A stretch of 43,886 nucleotides of DNA from an uncultured Candidatus Poseidoniales archaeon (GCA_905182635.1 CAJJCM010000032.1:1-43886), one strand, 5' to 3'. Positions 18,250 through 26,585 are shown, counted from the first letter of the stretch. Made by a program: numbers and translations. The notes: generated from the letters alone by a model not told the origin.

Positions 18250-19083
18250 ATGTCCAAGTCCATTTCCGAATTAGAAGAAATTGCACGAAAGTGTAGAGTT
18301 GAAATTGTAAAAATGGTCTACCGTTCCCAAGCAGGGCACCCAGGTGGTTCTCTTTCTGAAATCGACTTGCTTGCAGCATTGTATGCTACACGATTGCGCG
18401 TCCGCCCGGATGAACCAAAATGGGGAGACCGTGACCGATTCATTCTCTCGAAGGGTCACGCATCTCCTGGGATGTATTCTATTCTCGCAGAAATGGGATT
18501 CATCTCCCATGAAGATTTGAAATCATACCGTGTACTTGGTGGAGTCTGTCAAGGGCACGTCGATATGAAGTGGTGTCCTGGTGTTGACTTTTCAGCAGGT
18601 TCACTCGGTATGGGTCTCTCTTTTGGCATGGGATGTGCAACTGCAGCTCGTCTTGATAAGAGTGACCGACGTGCATTTGTCATGATTGGAGATGGGGAAA
18701 TGCAAGAGGGAAGTGTATGGGAGGCAGCAATGGCAGCAGCACACCATGAACTCGGAAATCTCAAAGTTATTCTCGACCGCAATCGAATCCAAAACGATGA
18801 TTTCTGTGAAGTTCAAATGCGAATGTTTGATATTCCTGCAAAATGGAAGGCATTTGGTTGGAATGTAAAGGAAATTGATGGACATAACATGACTGAAATA
18901 ATGGAAGGTCTCGACTTCTTGGAAGCACCGGAAAATAGCAATGGGCCTTCAATCCTTATCGCACACACGATTAAAGGTGCAGGAATTTCTTACATGGAAA
19001 ATAATCCTTCCTTCCACGGTGCGGCTCCAAATGATGAGCAATTCCACCAAGCCATGATTGAACTTGGGGAGGTGGAAGCATGA
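18250..19083 (+). CDS. tktA: Transketolase, N-terminal subunit
   Basis: The thiamine diphosphate-binding half of a split transketolase, 277 residues, as is usual in archaea. Landmarks: SQAGHPGGSLSEIDLLAALY near the start, RDRFILSKGHASP, the segment HVDMKWCPGVDFSAGSLGMGLSFGMG, and the ThDP/Mg motif GDGEMQEGSVWEAAMAAAHH. Transfers two-carbon units between ketoses and aldoses in the non-oxidative pentose phosphate pathway. An upstream TTG at 18235 is possible, but the ATG at 18250 matches the family start. Its stop overlaps the start of the C-terminal subunit gene by four bases (ATGA), indicating translational coupling. Confidence 0.93.
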   Translation: MSKSISELEEIARKCRVEIVKMVYRSQAGHPGGSLSEIDLLAALYATRLRVRPDEPKWGDRDRFILSKGHASPGMYSILAEMGFISHEDLKSYRVLGGVCQGHVDMKWCPGVDFSAGSLGMGLSFGMGCATAARLDKSDRRAFVMIGDGEMQEGSVWEAAMAAAHHELGNLKVILDRNRIQNDDFCEVQMRMFDIPAKWKAFGWNVKEIDGHNMTEIMEGLDFLEAPENSNGPSILIAHTIKGAGISYMENNPSFHGAAPNDEQFHQAMIELGEVEA

Positions 19084-20015
19084 CCAGAATGGCAGCGACA
19101 CGAGATGGTTATGGTCAGGCCTTACTCGATTTGGGTAGTAATGAAAAAGTTGTGGTTCTTGAGGCTGACCTTGGGAAATCAACCAAATCGCTCCACTTTA
19201 GAAAAGCCTATCCAGACCGTACCATTTCTTGTGGAATTGGTGAACAAAACATGCTCTTGGTCGCTGCAGGAATGGCGGCTTCGGGTTACATCCCATTTGC
19301 CAGCACCTTTGCAATCTTTACCGAACGAGCATTTGAACAAATGCGCAATGGAGTTGCTCGGCCAAACTTAGCCGTGCATTTATGTGGTAGTCACGGTGGA
19401 ACACATACTGGAACTGATGGCTCATCTGCACAATCCATAGAAGACTTGGCTATATTCAGGACCTTGCCGAATGTTGTCGTCATGCATCCTTGCGATGATG
19501 TGAGCACACGCATTTTAACAATTCAACTTCCCGAATTAGGAAAACCATCCTACATGCGTACTGCGCGCAATAAAACTCCGGTACTCTATGATGGCCGAGA
19601 AGATGAAATTAAAATCGGCAAAGGAATTATTTTGAAAGAAGGAAATGATGTGGCCATTATTGCTTGTGGAGTATTGGTTTCTGAATCACTCAAAGCCGCC
19701 GAAGCATTGGAAGCGGAAGGCATTCATGCAACAGTTGTGGATATGCACACACTCAAACCGATCGATGGTGAACTCATCGATAAAATTTCTGCGCAATGCG
19801 GTGCACTTGTAACAGCAGAGGACCACAATGTCATTGGCGGCCTTGGTAGTGCTGTTGCAGAACATATCGTAGGCAATACATTTGCACCTCTCGAAATAGT
19901 CGGCGTTCCTGATCGCTTCGGTGAATCTGGTCAAGCGGATGAAATGCTCGAAGTGATGCAAATTTCTGCCCACTACATTGCATTGGCTGCAAAGAAAGCA
20001 ATTTCTCGAAAGTAA
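19080..20015 (+). CDS. tktB: Transketolase, C-terminal subunit
   Basis: Partner half of the split transketolase, 311 residues, containing the pyrimidine-binding domain and the C-terminal domain. Key segments: VVLEADLGKSTKS, RTISCGIGEQNMLLVAAGMA with the conserved Glu of GIGEQ that activates ThDP, FATFAIF-like FASTFAIFTERAFEQMRN, and SHGGTHTGTDGSSAQSIEDLA. The late segment VTAEDHNVIGGLGSAVAE is typical of the C-terminal domain. An internal ATG three codons in is an alternative start. It begins with a four-base overlap after the N-subunit gene, so equal expression is likely. Confidence 0.93.
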   Translation: MTRMAATRDGYGQALLDLGSNEKVVVLEADLGKSTKSLHFRKAYPDRTISCGIGEQNMLLVAAGMAASGYIPFASTFAIFTERAFEQMRNGVARPNLAVHLCGSHGGTHTGTDGSSAQSIEDLAIFRTLPNVVVMHPCDDVSTRILTIQLPELGKPSYMRTARNKTPVLYDGREDEIKIGKGIILKEGNDVAIIACGVLVSESLKAAEALEAEGIHATVVDMHTLKPIDGELIDKISAQCGALVTAEDHNVIGGLGSAVAEHIVGNTFAPLEIVGVPDRFGESGQADEMLEVMQISAHYIALAAKKAISRK

Positions 20016-20057
20016 TTCTGCTGAAAATGCTTTAGACGGATTGACCGTGTACGGTAC

Positions 20058-20423
20058 ATGACGAGTAGAGATACCCTTGAAAATACGATGCGTGAAGTTG
20101 ACGCGTTCACAAAGGAACGTGATTGGGAACAGTTTCACAGTGTGAAAAACCTCATGGCATCAGTTTCGATTGAAGCAAGTGAATTGAACGAAACTGTTCA
20201 ATGGAGCAATCCAACTCAGGAAGAGGTTCAGGGTAACTCACAACTGTTAGCGGAGATTGGAGACGAATTGGCCGACGTCATGGTATATTGCTTACGTTTA
20301 TGCTCAATTCTGGGAATTGAACCAATTGAAATGATGAACTCTAAAATCGAGAAAAACCGACTGAAATATCCGATTGAAAAAGCAAAGGGAAACTCTGCAA
20401 AATATACGGCCTACGAAAAGTAG
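20058..20423 (+). CDS. MazG-like (RS21-C6/dCTPase type) nucleotide pyrophosphohydrolase
   Basis: A 121-residue all-alpha NTP pyrophosphohydrolase. The metal-binding signature is visible as EASELNE followed by EIGDELADVMVYCLRL, the EExxE plus ExxD arrangement of the MazG/dUTPase superfamily, most like the RS21-C6 (dCTPP1) group with its FTKERDW and FHSVKNL N-terminal segments. It probably cleans modified or non-canonical dNTPs in the cytosol. It lies 42 bases after the transketolase and 52 before the transaldolase in one orientation, so shared transcription is likely, although the functional link is not obvious. A short inverted repeat (ACCGT-GT-ACGGT) sits two bases before the ATG. Confidence 0.85.
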   Translation: MTSRDTLENTMREVDAFTKERDWEQFHSVKNLMASVSIEASELNETVQWSNPTQEEVQGNSQLLAEIGDELADVMVYCLRLCSILGIEPIEMMNSKIEKNRLKYPIEKAKGNSAKYTAYEK

Positions 20424-20475
20424 AGGCAATGTTTGAAGCAAATACTTGAAAGAGTGCCTCCTACAACATCACAGT

Positions 20476-21138
20476 ATGGAGTTCTTCCTTGACACAGCAG
20501 ATGTAGATGAAATACGTGAAATAGCAGCATGGGGAATCCTCGATGGCGTAACAACAAATCCATCACTGATAAAGAAAAGTGGAAGAGATTTCAAGAAAGT
20601 CGTTGCAGAAATTGCATCAATATGTAAAGGTCCAATTTCTGCTGAAGTCACTGCAATGGACACGGCAGGGATGATTGAACAAGGACGAGCACTCAAAGCT
20701 GAGTTGCCTCCAAATGTCATCATAAAAATCCCATGCACCCCAGAGGGACTTGCTGCAACACGAGTGCTTACTGATGATGGAATAGATACCAATGTCACCT
20801 TGGTATTTTCAGCTGCTCAGGCATTGATGGCTGCGAAAGCCGGAGCCACCTATGTATCCCCATTCATCGGACGCATCGATGACACTGGACACGATGGAAT
20901 GAATCTCATCGCTGAAATCATGGACACCTGGGCGAATTATATTGACATTAACACCAAAGTTCTCGCTGCATCAATCCGACACCCCACTCATGTGCTGCAA
21001 TGCATTCAGTTGGGCGTACATACCGCTACAATGCCTGCAAAGATTTTCCGACAACTGATGAAGCATCCACTTACAGACAGTGGACTTGAAGGTTTCATGA
21101 AAGATTGGGAAGAAGTCGAAAAAGCCGGAAATGCTTGA
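20476..21138 (+). CDS. tal: Transaldolase (small TalC/MipB type)
   Basis: A 220-residue class I aldolase of the small transaldolase/fructose-6-phosphate aldolase family, forming a TIM barrel. It starts with [17 protein letters not shown] and contains GVTTNPSLI, the Schiff-base lysine in [39 protein letters not shown], and [11 protein letters not shown]. The ATG at 20476 matches the family start; an upstream TTG at 20446 adds ten unrelated residues. Placed just after transketolase, it completes the non-oxidative pentose phosphate branch. True transaldolase against fructose-6-phosphate aldolase activity cannot be decided by eye. Confidence 0.92.
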   Translation: MEFFLDTADVDEIREIAAWGILDGVTTNPSLIKKSGRDFKKVVAEIASICKGPISAEVTAMDTAGMIEQGRALKAELPPNVIIKIPCTPEGLAATRVLTDDGIDTNVTLVFSAAQALMAAKAGATYVSPFIGRIDDTGHDGMNLIAEIMDTWANYIDINTKVLAASIRHPTHVLQCIQLGVHTATMPAKIFRQLMKHPLTDSGLEGFMKDWEEVEKAGNA

Positions 21139-21209
21139 TTGAGTAAATTATTCCTATAAGGAGGCTTCTTGAAGGAAGGCTTCACCCGTTAACTTACGGA
21201 GGGAGAAGG

Positions 21210-21788
21210 ATGTCATCAAACCAAGACCTACTTAATCGACTCTTATCGGGTGATTTCTCTCCAGAGGAAATTGCAAAAGATCCTGTTTTGATAAGCCTTG
21301 CTGAACGAATATACGGTATAAAAATCGACCCAGTTACGGTGACAAAACCTCGTGACTTTGTCTCGCCGACAGGGGTCTCAGAAATCACGGAGATCACAGA
21401 AGTAGCGCCGCCGACTGACATGTTGATTGAAGTCATTGGCGATCTTGCTCCAGCAATGCCAGCCCCAAACATGGAACTTCTTGCCATACCTCCACTTCTT
21501 CCACTCGAAGTTAAGAAGAAAAAGGGATTACAGAGAATATTGTTTATGGGCTTTACATTTGTTGTACTCAACCTCTTTGGAGTTTGGTCGTATGTTTTCG
21601 GTAGTTTTTGCCAGGTCGGAGACCTGTGTCCAACTGAAGGCTATACAAGATTAAATTTAATGGGAATTTACAAACTAAACACCGGAAATGGATGGTCCGA
21701 ACCGGTTCAAAATGGTGCGTATGGAATACCTGATATCGTAGCAGTTGTCATACTTGGTATTGCTCTCTTCACAGTATGGCGTAAGTAA
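21210..21788 (+). CDS. Hypothetical protein with two membrane segments
   Basis: A 192-residue protein of unknown family. The first about 110 residues are soluble, beginning with a small helical segment (QDLLNRLLSGDFSPEEIAKDP) and a Pro-rich linker with VAPP and PPLLPL. A basic KKKKG leads into a membrane segment (about 110-130), then an outside loop with two Cys (FCQVGDLCP) that could form a disulfide, and a last membrane segment at about 173-190 ending WRK. GGAGGGAGAAGG precedes the ATG, one of the strongest ribosome sites in the window. The next membrane protein gene follows at once. Function unknown. Confidence 0.7.
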   Translation: MSSNQDLLNRLLSGDFSPEEIAKDPVLISLAERIYGIKIDPVTVTKPRDFVSPTGVSEITEITEVAPPTDMLIEVIGDLAPAMPAPNMELLAIPPLLPLEVKKKKGLQRILFMGFTFVVLNLFGVWSYVFGSFCQVGDLCPTEGYTRLNLMGIYKLNTGNGWSEPVQNGAYGIPDIVAVVILGIALFTVWRK

Positions 21789-21800
21789 TCAGTGGTAGGA

Positions 21801-22085
21801 ATGATTTTTGAAATCAATACTGAAATTGTCGCTTTTATCGGGATGCTTCTGATTCTCAGTGCGTTTTTCTTAGAAACTCAAAGTATGATTCACAGCAAGG
21901 CTCCACTCTATCTTCTTTTGATGGCTACAGGTTCAGGGTTATTGGCAATCCGAGCCTATTTGATTGAAGAATGGGCATTTTTAATTCTTGAAATCGCGTG
22001 GTTTTTAACAGCAATGACCGGATTATTTACTCGTAAGAATAGCTCCACTGGAGCAGATTTATCCGATGGCTCTTCGGAAGAGTAA
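21801..22085 (+). CDS. Small three-helix membrane protein (CBU_0592-like)
   Basis: A 94-residue protein with three hydrophobic helices (about 8-25, 35-55, 60-80) and an acidic Ser-rich tail. The layout and the segments LYLLLMATGSGLLAIRAYL and FLILEIAWFLTAMTGLF resemble the small CBU_0592-like membrane domain often seen in bacteria, whose role is not established. A GTG three codons upstream at 21792 is an alternative start; neither start has an ideal ribosome site. It begins 12 bases after the preceding membrane protein gene and is probably in the same transcript. Confidence 0.65.
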   Translation: MIFEINTEIVAFIGMLLILSAFFLETQSMIHSKAPLYLLLMATGSGLLAIRAYLIEEWAFLILEIAWFLTAMTGLFTRKNSSTGADLSDGSSEE

Positions 22086-22136
22086 GAACAGCCACAGTAG
22101 AGTGGGAAAACAGAAAAGAAAACCATACAAGAGGGA

Positions 22137-22274
22137 ATGAATGCCTTTGTTATGCAATCAAGTACTGGTCCGTATTCTTACCAACGAAATGAGTTCGAGT
22201 GTACCGAACAACTCATATCTGCTCTTTTGAAGCGTCATCTTGATGTGCGAGTGATGGGCGAGATGGATTCATGA
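22137..22274 (+). CDS. 45-residue hypothetical protein coupled to proS
   Basis: A short frame starting at ATG 22137 with GAGGG immediately upstream and ending in a TGA that overlaps the proS ATG by four bases (ATGA). The peptide has no low complexity, a helix-like centre (CTEQLISALLKRHLDV) and an acidic end (GEMDS). The ribosome site plus stop-start overlap is the usual mark of a translated, coupled leader gene. It resembles no family I know. It could act by coupling translation into proS or be a real small protein. Confidence 0.55.
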   Translation: MNAFVMQSSTGPYSYQRNEFECTEQLISALLKRHLDVRVMGEMDS

Positions 22275-23800
22275 GCCAAGGACCAGGCAAGGCAAAGCGC
22301 GGTATTCCCTCGAAGGCTGAGAATTTTAATGACTGGTATCCATTCATGGTTGAAGCTGCTGAATTGGTCGATAAACGCTATCCAATCAAAGGCATGGACG
22401 TTTGGAGGCCTTACGGCTGGAAGACAATGAAACTCATCGATGCTTTAACGCACGCTGAAATGGAACGGACAGAACATGAAGAAGTTAATTTCCCTTTACT
22501 CATACCTGAAAATCTCTTGGAAAAAGAAAATGCACTTGTTGCACGTCTAAAGCGGGCACGTGAAGAAGGTGTAGATCCTGATGACCTTCGTGATGAAGAT
22601 GATGAAGGCGGATTCAAAAAAGAAGTCTACTGGGTAAAGCATGCTGGAGATAACGAATTAGACATTCCAATGTTTCTTCGTCCAACCTCTGAAACTGCAA
22701 TGTATACCATGTTCCCACTTTGGATTCGTTCACACAAGGACCTGCCACTCAAAGTCTACCAAATGGTTAACACATTCCGATATGAAACCAAACAGACTCG
22801 TTCGTTTATTCGAGTTCGGGAAATTCATTTCTTTGAAGCACATACTGCACATGCTGATGAAGAAGGTGCAACACGTCAAATCGAACAAGACTTGGAAATT
22901 GTCAATAATGTCATGCACGATTTATGCCTCCCAATCATCAAAGCAAAGCGTCCAGAATGGGATACATTCCCTGGCGCATGGTATACCATCGGAATCGATG
23001 CTGTAATGCCAAATGGCCGAACTCTGCAAGTAGCCTCTTGCCATCATTACCGAGACCAATGGGCCAAAGCATTCGACCTCTCCTATGAGGACCGTGATGC
23101 TCAACAGAAATTTTGCCACCAAACGACCTATGGTATGTCTGAACGCCTGCTTGGTGCAGTTGTTGGTATGCACGGTGATGAGAACGGCCTCATTATGCCG
23201 CCAGCCATTGCTCCATTCCAAGTCGTGATTTGTCCAATGATTCGAAAGAATTCTGACGTTGATACCATCGCTGTGGCTCAAGAGATGGCAGTTACACTCC
23301 GAAAGCATGGATTGAGAGTCAAAGTCGATGCACGAGATATTCATGCAGGTCAGAAATATTACGATTGGGAAATTAAAGGTGTTCCACTTCGTCTTGATGT
23401 TGGACCTCGAGATATTGCTCAAGGAACGGCCTTTGCAGCACGTAGAACCGGTGGGAAAGAGCCTATTCCAATGGATGACTTACCAAATGCTTGCCTTACC
23501 ATTTTAGATGAAATTTCAAACGAATTACGAAAGCGGTCTTCTGCCCATATGGACGATGTTGTTCAACCCCTACCAACGTTCAAGGAAATTGATGGTGACT
23601 GGGTCATGGAAGGAGAAATTGAAGATGGCAAAATCTACCAGATTCCATTTGACGGAACCGATGCTCATGCAGAAGCGATTGAACGGGCAACAAGTCTGAC
23701 GTTCTTAGGCGACTCAACAGAAGATTTCGAAGAAGAGGTGCCATGCCACATGAGTGGCAAGATGACTCGACGTCGGATTATCCTTGCGAAAACTTATTGA
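22271..23800 (+). CDS. proS: Prolyl-tRNA synthetase, archaeal/eukaryotic type
   Basis: Class II synthetase of 509 residues that charges tRNA-Pro. It lacks the bacterial editing insertion and follows the archaeal/eukaryotic plan. Landmarks: NFNDWYPFMVEAAEL at the N-terminus, RPTSETAMYTMFPLWI, motif 2 region FRYETKQTRSFIRVREIHFFEAHTAHA, GAVVGMHGDENGLIMPP for motif 3, then an anticodon-binding domain containing VKVDARDIHAGQKYYDWEIKGVP. The C-terminal domain ends in a tyrosine (ILAKTY), as archaeal-type ProRS commonly does. The start overlaps the preceding 45-residue ORF by four bases. Confidence 0.95.
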   Translation: MSQGPGKAKRGIPSKAENFNDWYPFMVEAAELVDKRYPIKGMDVWRPYGWKTMKLIDALTHAEMERTEHEEVNFPLLIPENLLEKENALVARLKRAREEGVDPDDLRDEDDEGGFKKEVYWVKHAGDNELDIPMFLRPTSETAMYTMFPLWIRSHKDLPLKVYQMVNTFRYETKQTRSFIRVREIHFFEAHTAHADEEGATRQIEQDLEIVNNVMHDLCLPIIKAKRPEWDTFPGAWYTIGIDAVMPNGRTLQVASCHHYRDQWAKAFDLSYEDRDAQQKFCHQTTYGMSERLLGAVVGMHGDENGLIMPPAIAPFQVVICPMIRKNSDVDTIAVAQEMAVTLRKHGLRVKVDARDIHAGQKYYDWEIKGVPLRLDVGPRDIAQGTAFAARRTGGKEPIPMDDLPNACLTILDEISNELRKRSSAHMDDVVQPLPTFKEIDGDWVMEGEIEDGKIYQIPFDGTDAHAEAIERATSLTFLGDSTEDFEEEVPCHMSGKMTRRRIILAKTY

Positions 23801-23970
23801 TTACTCATTCAGTAACTCATGGGAGTGATCCATAAGGATGACTGTGCCACATCACGAGGTCGAGTTCACATGTACCAGCACACATTCGTTTATTCGAGTA
23901 TCATTGACCAAGACGCGTAGACTATGGTGAATGACGAACGATTAAGTGGAGATGCACTGTGTAGAGAAAC

Positions 23971-24423
23971 ATGGTAGAAATTTTCCCTACGATTAACGGG
24001 AAGAACTTGAATAAAAAAAGAACTGCCATCCCCGATGATTTTTCTGACAAGAACATCATTGCCATCATAGCCTTCCAACGATGGCACCAAGATTTGGTCG
24101 ATGAATCCATTGAATGTCTTGAGAAATTGAACATGAATGAAACTCACCATGTCATCGAGGTACCCGTTCTGCAACAATTCTCGAAACTTCGGCAAATGCG
24201 CTTAGATGGAGTGATGCGGGCGGCAATCGTGGACTACAGAATTCGTCAACGCACAATAACGGCTTACCTCGATAAACAAGTGTTCAGGAATAGCCTAAAC
24301 ATACCAAGTGAGGATACAACGTATTGGTTCTTAATCGACCATGTTACCAAAAACATACTCTTGAGAGGAACTGGAGTAATAACTTCTGAAGAAGTAAACC
24401 AAATCAAATTGGCTTCTGAATAA
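23971..24423 (+). CDS. Thioredoxin-fold-like hypothetical protein
   Basis: A 150-residue protein. The order of elements (IIAIIAFQRWHQDLVDESIECLEKL, then THHVIEVPVLQQFSKLRQMRLDGVMRAAI, RQRTITAYLDK, and a final YWFLIDHVTKNILLRGTG) looks like a thioredoxin/ATP10-type fold seen in uncharacterised AhpC/TSA-like bacterial proteins. No CxxC is present; the only Cys is in the first long helix, so redox activity of the usual kind is unlikely. The ATG has weak AGAGAAAC upstream. About 170 bases separate it from proS. Its last 20 bases may overlap a minus-strand frame. Family assignment is tentative; being a real gene is more certain. Confidence 0.6.
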   Translation: MVEIFPTINGKNLNKKRTAIPDDFSDKNIIAIIAFQRWHQDLVDESIECLEKLNMNETHHVIEVPVLQQFSKLRQMRLDGVMRAAIVDYRIRQRTITAYLDKQVFRNSLNIPSEDTTYWFLIDHVTKNILLRGTGVITSEEVNQIKLASE

Positions 24424-24671
24424 TGCCATCCATATTCACTATCGGGTTGTGGCACTCGACTGAACAAGCGTCGTATGGAACGAATGATGCCACGTATTCG
24501 GGAGCATCGGAGTGGTTGTCAAGGTGGTTGTGGTCATTGGCAATTCGGGCAAAGATGAACCCATATTGCTTTAGGTGGATACCATCGTCTTTCCAATGCG
24601 GTATCTAAGTGAAACATAGTATGGCACTTGTCACATGCAAAACAATCATCGCCGGAATTAACTTCAACCAT
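24404..24671 (-). other. Zinc-ribbon locus with possible +1 frameshifted extension
   Basis: This covers the 45-codon zinc-ribbon frame (24671 to 24534) and a directly following 43-codon frame in the +1 register (24535 to 24404). Skipping one base at CAA-T-GAC joins them into an 88-residue protein whose extension has a second Cys pair with His (CSVECH). The extension has no start codon of its own near the junction. This may be a sequencing or mutational indel, a programmed +1 shift, or chance. Confidence 0.35.
24534..24671 (-). CDS. 45-residue zinc-ribbon protein
   Basis: The ATG at 24671 opens a 45-codon frame with CFACDKCH near residues 10-17 and CPNC at 41-44, the two Cys pairs of a classic zinc ribbon, separated by a basic-aromatic segment (ERRWYPPKAIWVHL). 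A TATA-like stretch around 24694-24706 would place a transcript start about 7 bases before the ATG, which favours it over a GTG seven codons earlier. It stands alone on the minus strand between two plus-strand genes. Nucleic-acid binding is possible; no specific role is visible. Confidence 0.6.
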   Translation of the reverse strand: MVEVNSGDDCFACDKCHTMFHLDTALERRWYPPKAIWVHLCPNCQ

Positions 24672-24909
24672 ACCATGAATTAAGGCCCCCACTTATTCAT
24701 AATATGGGTGGGTAGAGTTTCAACTCACAAAGGTCAAGTGAAAGCCTGAGCAGACGTTAGGCAGTATACTGGGGGACTGAACACCCATTGTACTCTCCCA
24801 CAATGTCTTGAGGGGTTTGAGAAAACCCTTGCGATTTCATGGAAATGGTATGCCGGTTGTCTGTATCAACCCATTAGAGACGGTGTGAATACGGAATAAT
24901 CTATTTAAT
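24672..24909. other. Intergenic stretch with a GNRA-capped hairpin
   Basis: About 240 bases between the divergent zinc-ribbon and membrane protein genes. I see no convincing reading frame. It contains the perfect-looking hairpin at 24811-24830 and the presumed promoters of both flanking genes. Confidence 0.5.
24811..24830. other. Eight-pair hairpin with GAGA tetraloop
   Basis: AGGGGTTT and AAACCCTT pair over eight positions (one G-U) around GAGA, a GNRA-type loop typical of structured RNA. It lies 80 bases before the next gene and has no T-run after it, so it does not look like an intrinsic terminator. Confidence 0.45.
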
Positions 24910-25578
24910 ATGGCCTTAAATTCAGCCGACATGGAGGATTCTGATTCATCGCCACCCACAGTAATCATTGAGGCTGATAGTCGGTTACAAGATACTGAAA
25001 ACTCGGAGATTGTGGGGGACACGGATGAACCAAATGTATCTGAAGAGTCGGCTGAAGATGGTTCAAAAGAGGCCTCACACGACCCTAACAATAAGGCCAA
25101 AGATGAGTTTTGGCTTGGTTTTGTAGTTACTATTGTGATAGTAGCACTTGTCCTTGCAGCGATTTTTGTCCTTGATATAATTGGCACATCTATGTCTAAT
25201 CCTCCTGATTGGATGATGGACGAAGTACTACTTTTTGGAATAATACTATTCGGTATTCCTGCAATGATATTGGGTGCGTTCGCTAAAGGACACAACCGAT
25301 TCGCACAGGGGTCCTTAGCACTAATTGTAATTCCATTATTGCTTATTGAAGTGTTTAAGAAAGATAATACGGGTAAAACATCTGCAAAAGAAGTTGCAAT
25401 AGCCGGAATAGTTGTTCTACTCATTTCCGTAATAGTTTGGCCTGTGTTACCTATTTTATTGGGGGTAAATGGCTACGAACATATTGAATGGTTAATTCCT
25501 TCATTTTTTATATTTATTTTAGGTGTTATGGTATTGATTGTGGCAGGCATAATGAAAATTGCCACACGAGAGAGTTGA
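24910..25578 (+). CDS. Hypothetical membrane protein with acidic N-terminal region
   Basis: A 222-residue protein of unknown family. Residues 1-70 are highly acidic and Ser-rich without hydrophobic stretches, probably disordered. Five membrane helices follow at roughly 75-97, 108-127, 135-148, 160-185 and 195-218, ending in IMKIATRES. The helices are rich in Ile and Val with few charged residues, which suggests a scaffold or small-domain membrane protein rather than a transporter. No SD is visible; the ATG is preceded by an AT-rich stretch. The next gene is convergent. Confidence 0.6.
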   Translation: MALNSADMEDSDSSPPTVIIEADSRLQDTENSEIVGDTDEPNVSEESAEDGSKEASHDPNNKAKDEFWLGFVVTIVIVALVLAAIFVLDIIGTSMSNPPDWMMDEVLLFGIILFGIPAMILGAFAKGHNRFAQGSLALIVIPLLLIEVFKKDNTGKTSAKEVAIAGIVVLLISVIVWPVLPILLGVNGYEHIEWLIPSFFIFILGVMVLIVAGIMKIATRES

Positions 25579-25669
25579 ATCGAAATTTCAGTATAACTCT
25601 TGGTCCGTCACCTTGCAATACCCACGAGACACCCATTAGTGCAAAACTCACGCATCGGTACCTACTGAT

Positions 25670-26530
25670 TCAAAAGGTTTCGACGACAAGGATTTTGCGC
25701 TGCTCGGCGTATTGTATGTAATCATCACGGTCTGAGAAATTCTTCAGAGCCCAGTCAATCCAAAATATGTGTACCTGAGTTAACCGCTCCTGAACCTCGT
25801 TTAGAAAGACTGACACCTCGGCGCTATTGCAATCAGAGATTCCCAAATACAGTGCAACAAATGAGCGGGCCTGCGCACCAGTGGGGAATTGCGTCGGGTC
25901 TGGCTCAAACCACCGAGGTGATTCGTGATCATACATCCACTCGCAGAAGAAATTGGCGACATCGAAGGGTGGGTCAAGTGGGCCGGCGTATTCAAAGTCG
26001 AGAAGGTGAAGAGTGGGGAACTCGTCATTGTCGAATATCAGGACATTGGTGAAATTTAGATCGTTGTGGTTTCGGTCAGCCTCCGAATGCAGGCGTCGTA
26101 ATTCATTGGCGAGTGCCGCTAATACCGAACTGTTATCGCAATCATTCCGTCGCATCGGTCGGCCAGGCAACCATGTTTCTAGCCTCCCCCAGCCAAGGCG
26201 TTGTACTACCTGTGCTCCGAACCCACAGTCCTGAATGTGCCTCTCATCTGGGTTAGATTCGCCGACCGTTGACCCGAATATTCTCAGAAGGACTGGACCA
26301 TAGTCGCCACAGGTGATTTTGTAGTTGCGATTGCTGAGACCCAACATACAGGATTCGATGTGGAGAGGTTCTGTGAGTTCCCACCCAAGGTCACTGAGCG
26401 CCAATATGAGGGCTTGGCTTCTACACTTCCGAATTCTTTCTTCACCCTCGAAAAGGTAACTATCACCGATAATACGGACGGCTTTCGTTCGAGGGTCCTC
26501 TTCCACGAAGCAAATTATGACTCGGGTCAT
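25670..26530 (-). CDS. Choline/ethanolamine kinase-like protein
   Basis: A 286-residue kinase-fold protein. The catalytic loop (Brenner motif) reads HNDLNFTN (155-162), followed by LLDFEYAG (176-183) with the metal-binding Asp, then DPPFDVANFFCEW, all matching eukaryotic-type choline/ethanolamine kinases. The phosphate-binding loop corresponds to GLSNRNYKI near 64-72. It would phosphorylate choline or ethanolamine for phospholipid head groups; substrate preference is not readable. It is shorter than usual family members. The gene looks more GC-rich, with more C and G at third positions than neighbours, and stands alone between loosely packed intergenic regions, which suggests recent transfer. 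The ATG at 26530 lacks an SD. Confidence 0.78.
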   Translation of the reverse strand: MTRVIICFVEEDPRTKAVRIIGDSYLFEGEERIRKCRSQALILALSDLGWELTEPLHIESCMLGLSNRNYKITCGDYGPVLLRIFGSTVGESNPDERHIQDCGFGAQVVQRLGWGRLETWLPGRPMRRNDCDNSSVLAALANELRRLHSEADRNHNDLNFTNVLIFDNDEFPTLHLLDFEYAGPLDPPFDVANFFCEWMYDHESPRWFEPDPTQFPTGAQARSFVALYLGISDCNSAEVSVFLNEVQERLTQVHIFWIDWALKNFSDRDDYIQYAEQRKILVVETF

Positions 26531-26585
26531 TTTAGGGTTTCTGTTTAGATTTCCAAAAAGTTATTTGTTCGTCACTCTCATAAAG

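Noticed and set aside
20044-20055. ACCGT-GT-ACGGT inverted repeat before the MazG-like gene
   Set aside because: Short arms with a two-base centre, inside an apparent operon; not enough to call an operator.
21145-21185. Possible terminator from GGCTTC/GAAG repeats after transaldolase
   Set aside because: Arms are imperfect and there is no T-run; more like chance repetition near ribosome-site-like GGAGG.
22922-23422. 166-codon minus-strand frame
   Set aside because: Lies entirely inside proS on the opposite strand and has no family match.
24423-24608. 61-codon plus-strand frame starting TAATG after the thioredoxin-like gene
   Set aside because: Antisense to the zinc-ribbon locus, whose Cys pairs are far more convincing; the plus-strand peptide has no recognisable feature.
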